A stretch of 64,000 bases of DNA from Klebsiella pneumoniae (GTDB lineage Bacteria; Pseudomonadota; Gammaproteobacteria; Enterobacterales; Enterobacteriaceae): positions 4,538,295-4,602,294 of the forward strand of contig NZ_KN046818.1 in assembly GCF_000742135.1 (NCBI RefSeq), in the 5' to 3' direction. A model generated the notes under the pieces. The model saw only the letters and a program-made list of their open reading frames with translations, was not told the origin of the DNA and searched no databases. The number at the start of each line of letters is the position of its first letter. Positions within the stretch are counted from its first letter, which is position 1. Positions 48,922 through 59,000 of this stretch are shown one piece after another. The position numbers and the translations under genes are program-made.

Positions 48922-49078
48922 ACTCCCTCCGCAACGTCGCCAGACGCGCCAGCGCCTCTTCGGCAGTCAGCGTAACCAGCGGCACCGTCACGCCTTCAAG
49001 GCGACGGCTGGCCTGAAAATTGGTATTGCGTGTCTGTTCCCAGAGTCGGGATTTTTGCTTATCGGTGAGTGGACGCAT
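48911..49078 (-). CDS. yhfG: YhfG, FicA-type antitoxin of Fic
   Basis: 55 residues, beginning [15 protein letters not shown]. The inhibitory helix motif (S/T)xxxE(G/N) is present as SRRLEG at 24-29, which blocks the ATP gamma-phosphate site in Fic partners. It sits immediately upstream of fic and overlaps it by 11 bp (ATGAGCGATAA), the usual class-I antitoxin arrangement. It is too short for many gene callers. Confidence 0.88.
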   Translation of the reverse strand: MRPLTDKQKSRLWEQTRNTNFQASRRLEGVTVPLVTLTAEEALARLATLRREYER

Positions 49079-49151
49079 CGTCGCCCCCCTTATCGTCCCC
49101 TGTGTGCCACAAGTATAAGCAGCAATTTCAGGTTATGCCGGGAGGCGACCG

Positions 49152-49175
49152 GGCGCGGCGATAGACCACCGCGCC
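49152..49175. repeat. GC-rich inverted repeat between ppiA and yhfG
   Basis: GGCGCGG (49152-49158) and CCGCGCC (49169-49175) form a stem around 10 bases, 10 bp past the ppiA stop. There is no T-run. It may protect the ppiA message end or be a diverged REP-like element. Confidence 0.4.
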
Positions 49176-49184
49176 GCGGGAGGA

Positions 49185-49763
<579 letters not shown>

Positions 49764-49890
49764 TTAACGGAGCAGAATAAAAGCGAGTGCCTTGATTCTA
49801 AAGAGCCTTTGCATCCTGGGCCAGCCTTTTACCAAATTTTACTTAGCTGTAATAATTGTAACCGCGCAAACGATCTCCTTTGCAGCGAAC

Positions 49891-49912
49891 AAGCGTGATG
49901 CAGATCACATTA
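49891..49912. promoter_or_regulatory. CRP-binding site between ppiA and tsgA
   Basis: GCGTGATGCAGATCACATTA carries GTGAT and ATCAC half-sites, close to the CRP consensus. It lies 137 bp from the ppiA ATG and 119 bp before the tsgA ATG. The site could serve either divergent promoter. Confidence 0.75.
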
Positions 49913-50030
49913 AAACATGCAAAAGATAACCTATTACACAATAAACATTTAATTACATCACCTGAACGAATAAAATCTGTCCGCCCGGCGCAGCGTCAAC
50001 GCGCTTTACCTTTCTATTCACAGGCCAGTC

Positions 50031-51218
50031 ATGACTAACAGCAACCGTATTAAGCTCACATGGATCAGCTTCTTCTCCTACGCCCTGACCGGCGCGTTGG
50101 TGATCGTCACCGGGATGGTGATGGGTAACATTGCGGATTATTTCCATCTGCCCGTTTCCAGTATGAGCAACACCTTTACCTTTCTGAACGCCGGTATTCT
50201 TATCTCCATCTTCCTCAATGCCTGGCTGATGGAAATCGTGCCGCTGAAAACTCAGCTGCGCTTTGGCTTTATTTTGATGGTGCTGGCGGTGGCCGGCCTG
50301 ATGCTCAGCCACAGCCTGGCGCTGTTCTCCGCGTCAATGTTCGTTCTTGGCCTAGTGAGCGGGATCACCATGTCGATCGGGACCTTCCTGATCACCCATA
50401 TGTATGAAGGCCGTCAGCGCGGGGCGCGTCTGCTGTTTACCGACTCCTTCTTTAGCATGGCGGGCATGATTTTCCCGATGGTCGCCGCCGTCCTGCTGGC
50501 GCGCAGCATCGAGTGGTACTGGGTCTACGCCTGTATTGGTCTGGTGTATGTCGCTATTTTCGTCCTGACTTTCGGCTGTGATTTCCCGGTGCTGGGCAAA
50601 AAAGCCCAGAGCGAAAACAGCCAGCCGGTGGTGAAAGAGAAGTGGGGCATCGGCGTACTGTTCCTCTCCGTTGCGGCGCTGTGCTACATCCTCGGTCAGC
50701 TGGGCTTTATCTCCTGGGTACCGGAATATGCGAAGAGCCTGGGCATGAGCCTCGGCGACGCCGGTAAACTGGTGAGCGATTTCTGGATGTCCTACATGAT
50801 CGGCATGTGGTCATTCAGCTTCATCCTGCGCTTCTTCGACCTGCAGCGTATCTTAACCGTCCTCGCCGGGCTCGCGACGGTGCTGATGTACCTGTTTATC
50901 AATGGTTCGCCGGAGCATATGCCGTGGTTTATTCTGACCCTGGGCTTCTTCTCCAGCGCCATTTACACCTCGATCATTACGCTCGGTTCGCAGCAGACGC
51001 GGGTCGCTTCGCCGAAGCTGGTGAACTTTATCCTCACCTGCGGCACCATCGGCACCATGCTCACTTTCGTGGTCACCGGCCCGATTGTGGCGGCCAGCGG
51101 TCCCCTGGCCGCGCTGCACACCGCTAACGGCCTCTATGCCGTGGTATTCGTAATGTGCTTTATCCTCGGCTTCGTCTCCCGTCATCGCCAGAACAACGCT
51201 CAGGCGGCGTCTCACTAA
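50031..51218 (+). CDS. tsgA: Major facilitator family transporter TsgA
   Basis: 395 residues with about 12 membrane segments, MFS family (E. coli TsgA 393). Its substrate is unknown. It is placed between ppiA and the nir genes as in other enterics, but a cytosine deaminase gene separates it from nirB here; the two stops overlap by 4 bp. Confidence 0.94.
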   Translation: MTNSNRIKLTWISFFSYALTGALVIVTGMVMGNIADYFHLPVSSMSNTFTFLNAGILISIFLNAWLMEIVPLKTQLRFGFILMVLAVAGLMLSHSLALFSASMFVLGLVSGITMSIGTFLITHMYEGRQRGARLLFTDSFFSMAGMIFPMVAAVLLARSIEWYWVYACIGLVYVAIFVLTFGCDFPVLGKKAQSENSQPVVKEKWGIGVLFLSVAALCYILGQLGFISWVPEYAKSLGMSLGDAGKLVSDFWMSYMIGMWSFSFILRFFDLQRILTVLAGLATVLMYLFINGSPEHMPWFILTLGFFSSAIYTSIITLGSQQTRVASPKLVNFILTCGTIGTMLTFVVTGPIVAASGPLAALHTANGLYAVVFVMCFILGFVSRHRQNNAQAASH

Positions 51219-52537
51219 GCCTTCGGCCCCTTTGCATCCGCAAGGGGGCTGTTCCTCATAAAAGAAAGCTCCTCGCCACCGCGGTCAGTTTGGATCCAGC
51301 TTTGCGCCGGCTGGGTGGTCGCGATCACCCTTCCCTGGCGAATTGACCAGCGCACCGGCACCTGGCAGCGGACGGCCTCAAAGCCATTCTCCGCCGGGAG
51401 AATGATCAGGTTAGCCGGGTTGCCGCTGACAATGCCGTAATCCTCGAGGCCAAACGTGCGGGCGCTGTTGTCGGTGATAAGCTGCAGGCCGTCGTTGATC
51501 TGCTGGTAGCCCATCAGCTGGCAAACATGGAGCCCCATATGCAGGACCTGCAGCATATTGCCGGTCCCCAGCGGGTACCACGGGTCAAAGACGTCATCAT
51601 GACCAAAGCAAACGTTGATCCCCGCCGCCAACAGCTCCTTCACCCGGGTAATGCCCCGTCGCTTCGGGTAGTCGTCAAACCGGCCCTGCAGATGAATATT
51701 CACCAGCGGATTGGCGACAAAGTTGATGCCGGAGAGCTTAAGCAAGCGGAACAGACGCGAGGTATAAGCGCCATTATAGGAGTGCATAGCGGTGGTATGG
51801 CTGGCCGTTACCTGCGGCCCTATCCCCGCTTTCAGCGCCAGCGCGGCAACGGTTTCAACAAAGCGCGACTGCTCATCGTCAATTTCATCGCAGTGAATAT
51901 CCAGTGGGCGGTCATATTGCTGCGCCAGACGGAAGGCGATATGCAGCGATTCCACACCATATTCACGGGTGAACTCAAAATGCGGGATCGCCCCGACAAC
52001 GTCCGCCCCCAGCTTGAGGGCCTCCTCCAGCAGCGCCTCGCCGTTGGGGTAAGAGAGGATCCCCTCCTGTGGGAAAGCGACAATCTGTAACTCGACCCAT
52101 GGCGCCACCTCCTGTTTGACCTCCAGCATCGCCTTCAGCGCCGTTAACGTGGGATCGGAAACATCGACATGAGTGCGGACAAACTGCACGCCATTGGCGA
52201 TCTGCCACTTCAGGGTTTTCCACGCCCGGGCTTTGACGTCCTCATGGCTGAGCAGCGCTTTCCGCTCCGCCCAGCGCTCAATCCCCTCGAACAGAGTACC
52301 GGACTGATTCCAGTTCGGCTCGCCGGCCGTCTGGGTGGTATCCAGATGGATATGCGGCTCGATAAAAGGCGGGATCGCTAGCCCGCCGCGAGCGTTCAAT
52401 ACCTCGTAGCTTTCATCGTGCGCCTCCCCCATCGGCGTGATCGCGCCAAAGCGGCCCTTATCAATGGCTATTTGCCACAGGCCGTCGCGGTCTGCCAGGC
52501 GTACGTTCTGAATCAACCAAAGCGGCGCTGCTGTCAT
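51215..52537 (-). CDS. codA: Cytosine deaminase
   Basis: 440 residues from ATG 52537 (GAGAGGG upstream); open frame to 52597 is unsupported. It deaminates cytosine to uracil and ammonia for pyrimidine salvage. Amidohydrolase ligands are present: His62/His64 in EPHIHLDTT, His215 and catalytic Glu218 in HCDEIDDE, Asp314 in FGHDDVFD, with Gln157 nearby. It is very similar to E. coli CodA, whose gene lies elsewhere with codB; no permease gene is beside it here. It is divergent from nirB. Confidence 0.94.
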   Translation of the reverse strand: MTAAPLWLIQNVRLADRDGLWQIAIDKGRFGAITPMGEAHDESYEVLNARGGLAIPPFIEPHIHLDTTQTAGEPNWNQSGTLFEGIERWAERKALLSHEDVKARAWKTLKWQIANGVQFVRTHVDVSDPTLTALKAMLEVKQEVAPWVELQIVAFPQEGILSYPNGEALLEEALKLGADVVGAIPHFEFTREYGVESLHIAFRLAQQYDRPLDIHCDEIDDEQSRFVETVAALALKAGIGPQVTASHTTAMHSYNGAYTSRLFRLLKLSGINFVANPLVNIHLQGRFDDYPKRRGITRVKELLAAGINVCFGHDDVFDPWYPLGTGNMLQVLHMGLHVCQLMGYQQINDGLQLITDNSARTFGLEDYGIVSGNPANLIILPAENGFEAVRCQVPVRWSIRQGRVIATTQPAQSWIQTDRGGEELSFMRNSPLADAKGPKA

Positions 52538-52622
52538 ATCACCCTCTCTATTCAATACGGCTTGTTTTCTGTCTAACCCCAATCGCGGCTTACCCAATTC
52601 TTGTACACAAAATCAGCAAAAA

Positions 52623-52648
52623 GGAAAAGTCAGCGTTTTCCATGACTT
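52623..52648. repeat. Overlapping inverted repeats between codA and nirB
   Basis: GGAAAA/TTTTCC (52623-52628, 52636-52641) and AAGTCA/TGACTT (52627-52632, 52643-52648) are interlocked perfect palindromes about 90 bp before the codA ATG. They may be an operator for codA or part of the upstream nir region. Factor unknown. Confidence 0.45.
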
Positions 52649-52674
52649 ATAAAAATACTGACAAATCAAACGCA

Positions 52675-52690
52675 TACCCATTAAGTGGTA
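52675..52690. promoter_or_regulatory. NarL/NarP 7-2-7 site before nirB
   Basis: TACCCAT-TA-AGTGGTA is an exact 7-2-7 inverted heptamer pair. Its centre is 28 bp upstream of the FNR site centre, the geometry of -69.5 and -41.5 at E. coli nirB. It gives nitrate/nitrite induction. Confidence 0.85.
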
Positions 52691-52703
52691 GGTGAAGTTG
52701 TCA

Positions 52704-52717
52704 TTGATTTGCATCAA
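52704..52717. promoter_or_regulatory. FNR-binding site before nirB
   Basis: TTGATTTGCATCAA is a perfect TTGAT-N4-ATCAA FNR site. With -10 TAAGGT at 52739-52744 and a start near 52752 it sits at -41.5, so the operon is anaerobically activated. Confidence 0.88.
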
Positions 52718-52738
52718 TAAGCCTGATGGCTGAATCGT

Positions 52739-52744
52739 TAAGGT
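52739..52744 (+). promoter_or_regulatory. nirB promoter -10
   Basis: TAAGGT, as in E. coli nirB; no -35 element, as expected for a class II FNR-dependent promoter. The sequence from here to the ATG closely follows E. coli. Confidence 0.75.
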
Positions 52745-52775
52745 AGGCGGTAATAGAAAAGAAATCGAGGCAAAA

Positions 52776-55319
52776 ATGAGCAAAGTCAGAATCGCTATTA
52801 TCGGTAACGGCATGGTTGGCCATCGCTTTATCGAAGAGCTTCTCGATAAGGCGCCTGCCGGACAGTTCGACATTACCGTGTTCTGTGAAGAACCGCGTAT
52901 CGCCTACGACCGCGTCCACCTGTCGTCTTATTTCTCCCATCACACTGCGGAAGAACTGTCGCTGGTACGCGAAGGTTTCTATGAGAAACACGGCGTCAAG
53001 GTGCTGGTCGGCGAACGGGCGATCACCATCAACCGCCAGGAGAAAGTGATCCACTCCAGCGCCGGGCGTACCGTGTTCTACGACAAGCTGATTATGGCGA
53101 CCGGCTCATACCCGTGGATCCCGCCGATTAAAGGCGCGGAAACCCAGGATTGCTTCGTCTATCGCACTATTGAAGATCTTAACGCCATCGAATCCTGCGC
53201 CCGCCGCAGCAAACGCGGCGCGGTAGTCGGCGGCGGCCTGCTCGGCCTGGAAGCGGCCGGCGCGTTGAAAAACCTCGGCGTGGAAACCCATGTTATCGAA
53301 TTCGCGCCGATGCTGATGGCCGAACAGCTCGACCAGATGGGCGGCGAGCAGTTGCGGCGCAAAATCGAAAGCATGGGCGTGAAAGTTCACACCAGCAAAA
53401 ACACCAAAGAGATTGTTCAGCAGGGCACCGAGGCGCGCAAAACCATGCACTTCGCCGACGGTAGCGAGCTGCAGGTCGATTTCATCGTCTTCTCAACCGG
53501 GATCCGCCCGCGCGATAAGCTGGCCACCCAGTGCGGGCTGGCGGTCGCCCAGCGCGGCGGCATCATGGTCAACGATAGCTGCCAGACCTCCGATCCGGAT
53601 ATCTATGCCATCGGGGAATGCGCCAGCTGGAACAACCGCGTCTACGGTCTGGTCGCCCCCGGCTATAAAATGGCCCAGGTGGCCGTCGACCATCTCCTCG
53701 GCAGTGAAAATAGCTTCACCGGCGCCGACCTCAGCGCCAAGCTGAAGCTGTTGGGTGTGGACGTGGGCGGGATCGGCGATGCCCACGGCCGCACGCCGGG
53801 CGCCCGTAGCTACGTCTATCTCGACGAAAGCAAAGAAGTTTATAAGCGCCTGATCGTCAGCGCCGACAACAAAACGCTGCTCGGCGCGGTACTGGTCGGC
53901 GACACCAGCGACTACGGCAATCTGCTGCAGCTGGTGCTCAACGCCATCGAGCTGCCGGAAAATCCGGATTCGCTGATCCTCCCGGCCCACGCCGGCAGCG
54001 GCAAGCCATCGATCGGCGTGGATAAACTGCCGGACAGCGCGCAGATCTGCTCCTGCTTTGACGTCAGCAAAGGCGACCTGATCGCCGCTATCAACAAAGG
54101 CTGCCACACCGTGGCGGCGCTGAAAGCGGAAACCAAAGCCGGGACCGGCTGCGGGGGCTGTATTCCGCTGGTCACTCAGGTGCTCAACGCCGAGCTGGCG
54201 AAACAGGGCATCGAGGTCAACAACAATCTGTGCGAACACTTCGCTTACTCCCGTCAGGAGCTGTTCCACCTGATCCGCGTGGAAGGCATTAAAACCTTCG
54301 ACGAACTGCTGGAAAAACACGGTCAGGGCTACGGCTGTGAAGTCTGTAAGCCGACCGTCGGTTCCCTGCTGGCCTCCTGCTGGAATGAGTACATCCTCAA
54401 GCCGCAGCACACGCCGCTGCAGGACAGCAACGACAACTTCCTCGCCAACATTCAGAAAGATGGTACCTATTCGGTGATCCCGCGCTCAGCTGGCGGCGAA
54501 ATCACGCCGGAAGGGCTGGTCGCCGTGGGCCGCATCGCGCGTGAATTCAATCTGTACACCAAAATCACCGGCTCTCAGCGCATCGGCCTGTTTGGCGCGC
54601 AGAAAGACGACCTGCCGGAGATCTGGCGGCAGCTAATTGAAGCGGGATTCGAAACCGGCCACGCCTACGCCAAAGCGTTGCGAATGGCGAAAACCTGCGT
54701 CGGCAGCACCTGGTGCCGCTACGGCGTTGGCGACAGCGTCGGCTTCGGCGTGGAACTGGAAAACCGCTACAAAGGCATCCGCACCCCGCACAAAATGAAG
54801 TTCGGCGTCTCCGGCTGCACCCGCGAATGTGCCGAGGCTCAGGGCAAAGACGTCGGGATCATCGCCACCGAGAAAGGCTGGAACCTGTACGTGTGCGGTA
54901 ATGGCGGGATGAAGCCGCGTCACGCCGATCTACTGGCCGCGGACCTCGATCGCGATACGCTCATCAAATATCTCGACCGCTTTATGATGTTCTACATCCG
55001 CACCGCCGATAAGCTGACCCGCACTGCCCCGTGGCTGGACAATATGGAAGGCGGTATCGACTATCTGCGCAGCGTCATCATCGATGACAAGCTCGGTCTG
55101 AACGACCATCTGGAAGAAGAGCTGGCTCGCCTGCGCGCCGCCTTCGCCTGCGAGTGGACCGAGACCGTCAACAACCCGGCGGCGCAGACCCGCTTCAAAC
55201 ACTTTATCAACAGCGACCAGCGCGACCCGAACGTTCAGGTGGTGCCGGAACGTGACCAGCACCGCCCGGCCACGCCGTATGAGCGTATCCCGGTTACTCT
55301 GGTGGAGGAAAAAGCATGA
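52776..55319 (+). CDS. nirB: NADH-dependent nitrite reductase large subunit
   Basis: 847 residues. It reduces nitrite to ammonia in the cytoplasm. An N-terminal FAD/NADH module (IIGNGMVGHRFIEEL) is followed by a BFD-like [2Fe-2S] domain (CSCF and GTGCGGC near 420-465) and the sirohaem/[4Fe-4S] reductase domain with CVGSTWC and CTREC. Siroheme comes from CysG, encoded two genes later. It overlaps nirD by 4 bp. Confidence 0.98.
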   Translation: MSKVRIAIIGNGMVGHRFIEELLDKAPAGQFDITVFCEEPRIAYDRVHLSSYFSHHTAEELSLVREGFYEKHGVKVLVGERAITINRQEKVIHSSAGRTVFYDKLIMATGSYPWIPPIKGAETQDCFVYRTIEDLNAIESCARRSKRGAVVGGGLLGLEAAGALKNLGVETHVIEFAPMLMAEQLDQMGGEQLRRKIESMGVKVHTSKNTKEIVQQGTEARKTMHFADGSELQVDFIVFSTGIRPRDKLATQCGLAVAQRGGIMVNDSCQTSDPDIYAIGECASWNNRVYGLVAPGYKMAQVAVDHLLGSENSFTGADLSAKLKLLGVDVGGIGDAHGRTPGARSYVYLDESKEVYKRLIVSADNKTLLGAVLVGDTSDYGNLLQLVLNAIELPENPDSLILPAHAGSGKPSIGVDKLPDSAQICSCFDVSKGDLIAAINKGCHTVAALKAETKAGTGCGGCIPLVTQVLNAELAKQGIEVNNNLCEHFAYSRQELFHLIRVEGIKTFDELLEKHGQGYGCEVCKPTVGSLLASCWNEYILKPQHTPLQDSNDNFLANIQKDGTYSVIPRSAGGEITPEGLVAVGRIAREFNLYTKITGSQRIGLFGAQKDDLPEIWRQLIEAGFETGHAYAKALRMAKTCVGSTWCRYGVGDSVGFGVELENRYKGIRTPHKMKFGVSGCTRECAEAQGKDVGIIATEKGWNLYVCGNGGMKPRHADLLAADLDRDTLIKYLDRFMMFYIRTADKLTRTAPWLDNMEGGIDYLRSVIIDDKLGLNDHLEEELARLRAAFACEWTETVNNPAAQTRFKHFINSDQRDPNVQVVPERDQHRPATPYERIPVTLVEEKA

Positions 55320-55642
55320 GCCAGTGGGTAAATATCTGCAGCATCGACGACATCCTGCCGGCCACCGGCGTCTGCGCCCTGCTCGGTCAGCAGCAGGTGG
55401 CGATCTTCCGTCCCTACCATGACGACAGAGTATTCGCCATCAGCAACATTGATCCGTTCTTCAACGCCAGCGTACTGTCTCGCGGGATTATCGCCGAGCA
55501 TGACGGCGCGCTATGGGTCGCCAGCCCGCTGAAAAAACAGCGCTTCCGCCTGAGCGACGGCCTGTGCATGGAAGATGCCAGCCACTCTATCGCCCGCTTC
55601 GACGCCCGCGTGAAAGACGGACACGTTCAGCTTAAAGCGTAA
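55316..55642 (+). CDS. nirD: Nitrite reductase small subunit
   Basis: 108 residues with a Rieske-like fold but without the cysteine/histidine cluster ligands, as in other NirD proteins. It overlaps nirB by 4 bp. In E. coli nirC follows; here only 153 bp separate nirD from cysG. Confidence 0.96.
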   Translation: MSQWVNICSIDDILPATGVCALLGQQQVAIFRPYHDDRVFAISNIDPFFNASVLSRGIIAEHDGALWVASPLKKQRFRLSDGLCMEDASHSIARFDARVKDGHVQLKA

Positions 55643-55652
55643 GTCCTTCTCC

Positions 55653-55674
55653 CTCCCCCCGGCCACGGGGGGAG
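55653..55674. repeat. GC hairpin between nirD and cysG
   Basis: CTCCCCCC (55653-55660) and GGGGGGAG (55667-55674) form an 8-bp stem with a 6-nt loop, no T-run. It lies 10 bp after the nirD stop, at the place where nirC would begin in E. coli. It may stabilise the nirBD message end. Confidence 0.55.
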
Positions 55675-55795
55675 ATATAAGTAACAGTTCTGACCGACAG
55701 CGCATGAGTGCGGGATATGTCGCATGTTTTGTATTACCTTTGCTGCTATTCTACGACCACTCGTTTTCTACCCCTTATTTTTATGAGGTTATTCT

Positions 55796-57169
55796 GTGGA
55801 TCACTTACCCATATTCTGCCAGTTGCGCCAGCGCGATTGTTTACTGGTTGGCGGCGGGGATGTCGCCGAACGCAAAGCCCGTCTGCTGCTGGATGCTGGC
55901 GCTAACGTTACGGTCAATGCGCTCGACTTCACGCCCCAGTTTCAGGTGTGGGCTGATTCACAGATGCTAACTCTGGTGCAGGGGGAGTTTATCCCCTCGC
56001 TGCTGGATAACTGCTGGCTGGCCATCGCCGCTACTGATGATGAGACGGTCAACCAGCAGGTTAGCGAGGCGGCCGAAGCGCGGCGTATCTTCTGTAACGT
56101 GGTGGATGCCCCGCGCCAGGCCAGCTTTATCATGCCGTCGATCATCGATCGCTCGCCGCTGATGGTCGCCGTCTCCTCGGGCGGGACATCACCGGTTCTG
56201 GCGCGCCTGCTGCGCGAGAAACTGGAGTCAATTCTGCCCCTACATCTCGGCCAGCTGGCCCGCTATGCCGGCCATCTGCGCGCGCGGGTTAAGCAGCAGT
56301 TTGCCACCGTAGGCGAGCGTCGCCGCTTCTGGGAGAAGCTGTTTGTTAACGACCGTCTGGCGCAGTCGCTGGCTAATGACGATCGGCAGGCAGTCGCGGA
56401 TACCACTGAGCAGTTGCTGACGGAGCCGTTGGAGCATCGCGGCGAGGTGGTGCTGGTTGGCGCCGGCCCCGGTGACGCCGGGCTGCTCACGCTCAAAGGC
56501 CTGCAGCAGATCCAGCAGGCTGACGTGGTGGTCTATGATCGGCTGGTCTCCGATGACGTCATGAATCTGGTGCGCCGCGATGCCGACCGGGTGTTCGTCG
56601 GCAAACGTTCTGGCTACCACTGCGTCCCGCAGGAGGAGATCAACCAGATCCTGCTGCGCGAAGCGCAAAAAGGAAGACGCGTGGTCCGGCTGAAAGGCGG
56701 CGATCCCTTTATCTTTGGCCGCGGGGGGGAAGAGCTGGAGACGCTTTGCGAGGCGGGCATCCCCTTCTCCGTTGTGCCTGGCATTACCGCCGCCTCCGGC
56801 TGCTCCGCTTATTCGGGGATCCCCTTGACCCACCGCGATTTCGCGCAGGGCGTCCGCCTGGTCACTGGCCACCTGAAAACCGGCGGCGAGCTGGACTGGG
56901 CGAACCTGGCGGTGGAGAAGCAAACCCTGGTGTTCTACATGGGTCTGAACCAGGCGCCGGCGATCCGCGAGAAGCTTATCGCTCACGGCATGGCTGAAGA
57001 TATGCCCGCCGCCATCGTCGAGAACGGCACCGCTGTGACGCAAAAAGTGGTCAGCGGCACCTTAGGACAACTGGATATTCTGGCGCAGCAGATGGCCAGC
57101 CCGGCGCTGATCATCGTTGGCCGCGTGGTCGGTCTGCGGGATAAACTGAACTGGTTTTCGAACCATTAA
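55796..57169 (+). CDS. cysG: Siroheme synthase
   Basis: 457 residues with a GTG start. The N-terminal half (1-215) is the precorrin-2 dehydrogenase and ferrochelatase with [10 protein letters not shown], Asp104 and Ser128; the C-terminal half is the uroporphyrinogen-III methyltransferase ([29 protein letters not shown]). Siroheme is needed for NirB and sulfite reductase. TTATGAGG lies before the start. Confidence 0.97.
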   Translation: MDHLPIFCQLRQRDCLLVGGGDVAERKARLLLDAGANVTVNALDFTPQFQVWADSQMLTLVQGEFIPSLLDNCWLAIAATDDETVNQQVSEAAEARRIFCNVVDAPRQASFIMPSIIDRSPLMVAVSSGGTSPVLARLLREKLESILPLHLGQLARYAGHLRARVKQQFATVGERRRFWEKLFVNDRLAQSLANDDRQAVADTTEQLLTEPLEHRGEVVLVGAGPGDAGLLTLKGLQQIQQADVVVYDRLVSDDVMNLVRRDADRVFVGKRSGYHCVPQEEINQILLREAQKGRRVVRLKGGDPFIFGRGGEELETLCEAGIPFSVVPGITAASGCSAYSGIPLTHRDFAQGVRLVTGHLKTGGELDWANLAVEKQTLVFYMGLNQAPAIREKLIAHGMAEDMPAAIVENGTAVTQKVVSGTLGQLDILAQQMASPALIIVGRVVGLRDKLNWFSNH

Positions 57170-57198
57170 CCTTGCCTCCCATAAAGTGACAGGCATAA

Positions 57199-57227
57199 AA
57201 AAGGGCGGGATAGCATCCCGCCCTTTT
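57199..57227. terminator. Bidirectional terminator between cysG and trpS
   Basis: AAAAGGGCGGGA, the loop TAGCA and TCCCGCCCTTTT form a stem with A and T runs, serving both convergent transcripts. Confidence 0.9.
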
Positions 57228-57241
57228 AGCTGTTGCGTCGC

Positions 57242-58246
57242 TTACGGCTTGGCGACAAAGCCAATCGCTTCGTATACCGCTTTCAGGGTTTGAGAAGCCC
57301 GCGCGCTGGCCTTTTCCGCGCCGTCTTTCATCACCTGATTGAGAAACGCTTCGTCGTTACGGAAACGGTGATAGCGCTCCTGCAGGTCAATCAGCATGCC
57401 CGATACCGCTTCGGCGACTTCGCCTTTCAGGTGGCCATACATTTTGCCTTCAAAATGCTGTTCCAGCTCAGGAATAGTTTTCCCGGTAACCGCGGAAAGG
57501 ATATCCAGCAGGTTGGAGACGCCCGCTTTCTCTTTCAGATCGTAACGCACTACCGGCGGCTCGTCGGAGTCGGTGACCGCACGTTTAATCTTCTTGACCA
57601 CCGATTTCGGATCTTCCAGCAGGCCGATGACGTTGTTGCGGTTGTCGTCGGACTTGGACATCTTTTTCGTCGGCTCCAGCAGCGACATCACGCGCGCGCC
57701 GGATTTAGGGATAAACGGCTCAGGCACTTTAAAAATATCGCCGTAGATGGCGTTAAAACGCTGGGCGATATCGCGGCTTAGCTCAAGGTGCTGTTTCTGA
57801 TCTTCGCCCACCGGAACCTGGTTGGTCTGGTACAGCAGAATGTCAGCGGCCATCAGTACCGGATAATCAAACAGACCGGCGTTGATGTTCTCCGCGTAGC
57901 GCGCTGACTTGTCTTTAAACTGAGTCATGCGGCTCAGTTCGCCGAAATAGGTGTAGCAGTTCAGCGCCCAGCCTAGCTGGGCATGTTCCGGCACGTGCGA
58001 CTGCACGAAGATAGTGCTTTTCTGCGGGTCGATGCCGCAGGCCAGATACAGCGCCAGGGTGTCCAGCGTCGCCTTGCGCAGCTGCTGCGGATCCTGGCGC
58101 ACGGTGATGGCGTGCTGGTCCACGATGCAATAGATGCAGTGGTAATCGTCCTGCATGTTTACCCACTGACGCAGCGCACCCATATAGTTGCCAATGGTCA
58201 GTTCACCTGAGGGCTGTGCGCCACTAAAAACGATGGGCTTAGTCAT
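57242..58246 (-). CDS. trpS: Tryptophanyl-tRNA synthetase
   Basis: 334 residues, class Ic synthetase. HIGH-like TIGN ([12 protein letters not shown]) and KMSKS (KKMSKSDDN) signatures are intact. It overlaps gph by 8 bp and ends the aroK...trpS run. Confidence 0.98.
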   Translation of the reverse strand: MTKPIVFSGAQPSGELTIGNYMGALRQWVNMQDDYHCIYCIVDQHAITVRQDPQQLRKATLDTLALYLACGIDPQKSTIFVQSHVPEHAQLGWALNCYTYFGELSRMTQFKDKSARYAENINAGLFDYPVLMAADILLYQTNQVPVGEDQKQHLELSRDIAQRFNAIYGDIFKVPEPFIPKSGARVMSLLEPTKKMSKSDDNRNNVIGLLEDPKSVVKKIKRAVTDSDEPPVVRYDLKEKAGVSNLLDILSAVTGKTIPELEQHFEGKMYGHLKGEVAEAVSGMLIDLQERYHRFRNDEAFLNQVMKDGAEKASARASQTLKAVYEAIGFVAKP

Positions 58247-59000
58247 GTTTCAATTCCTGAGTTTCACTGTGCGGTAACCCGAGAGCGGGTAAGAGTTCGT
58301 TAAACTGGTCGAAGAGATAGTCCGGCTCGCTCAGCGCAAGCGGTTCACCATAGTTATAACCGTAGGTCAGACCAACAGAGCAGCAGCCTGCCGCTTTGGC
58401 CGCCTGAATATCATTGCGCGAATCGCCGACAAACAGCAGCTCGGCTGGAGCCAGAGAGAGCTTTTCCGCCACCAGCAGCAGCGGTTCCGGATGCGGCTTT
58501 TTATTCTGCACGTCATCGCCGCCAATCACCACGGTAAAATATTTCGCAATATCGAGCGCGTCCAACAGCGGGGCGACAAACGGCGTCGGCTTATTTGTAA
58601 CCAGCGCCAGCGGCAGGCCTTTGGCATGCAGCGCGCCGAGCGTATCGGCCACCGCCGGGAACAGGAAACTGCCCTCTTCCGCCGCTTCGGCGTAATAGCG
58701 GTCAAACAGTTTACGCAAAATGCGCAGCTGCTCGTCTTGCGGAATATCATGATCGTCGACGGAAGGCTTGCCCATCGCCGCACGTAACGTTGCTCGCTCC
58801 TGACGAGCCCAGGTCAGCGCCCGCTCCATCAGGACATCGGCGCCGTTACCGATCCAGGTGATAACGCGTTCTTCTCCCGCCACCGGCAGCTCCAGGGCGT
58901 ACAGAGCGTTATCAACCGCCGAGGTTAGACCCGGCGCGCTGTCCACCAGCGTGCCGTCGAGATCAAATGCGATGCCGCGGATCGCCTGTAATTTATCCAT
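58239..59000 (-). CDS. gph: Phosphoglycolate phosphatase
   Basis: 253 residues, HAD family. The nucleophile motif [10 protein letters not shown] is near the N terminus and [14 protein letters not shown] supplies the Mg-binding Asp. It removes 2-phosphoglycolate from DNA repair. It overlaps rpe and trpS by 8 bp each. Confidence 0.97.
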   Translation of the reverse strand: MDKLQAIRGIAFDLDGTLVDSAPGLTSAVDNALYALELPVAGEERVITWIGNGADVLMERALTWARQERATLRAAMGKPSVDDHDIPQDEQLRILRKLFDRYYAEAAEEGSFLFPAVADTLGALHAKGLPLALVTNKPTPFVAPLLDALDIAKYFTVVIGGDDVQNKKPHPEPLLLVAEKLSLAPAELLFVGDSRNDIQAAKAAGCCSVGLTYGYNYGEPLALSEPDYLFDQFNELLPALGLPHSETQELKHD

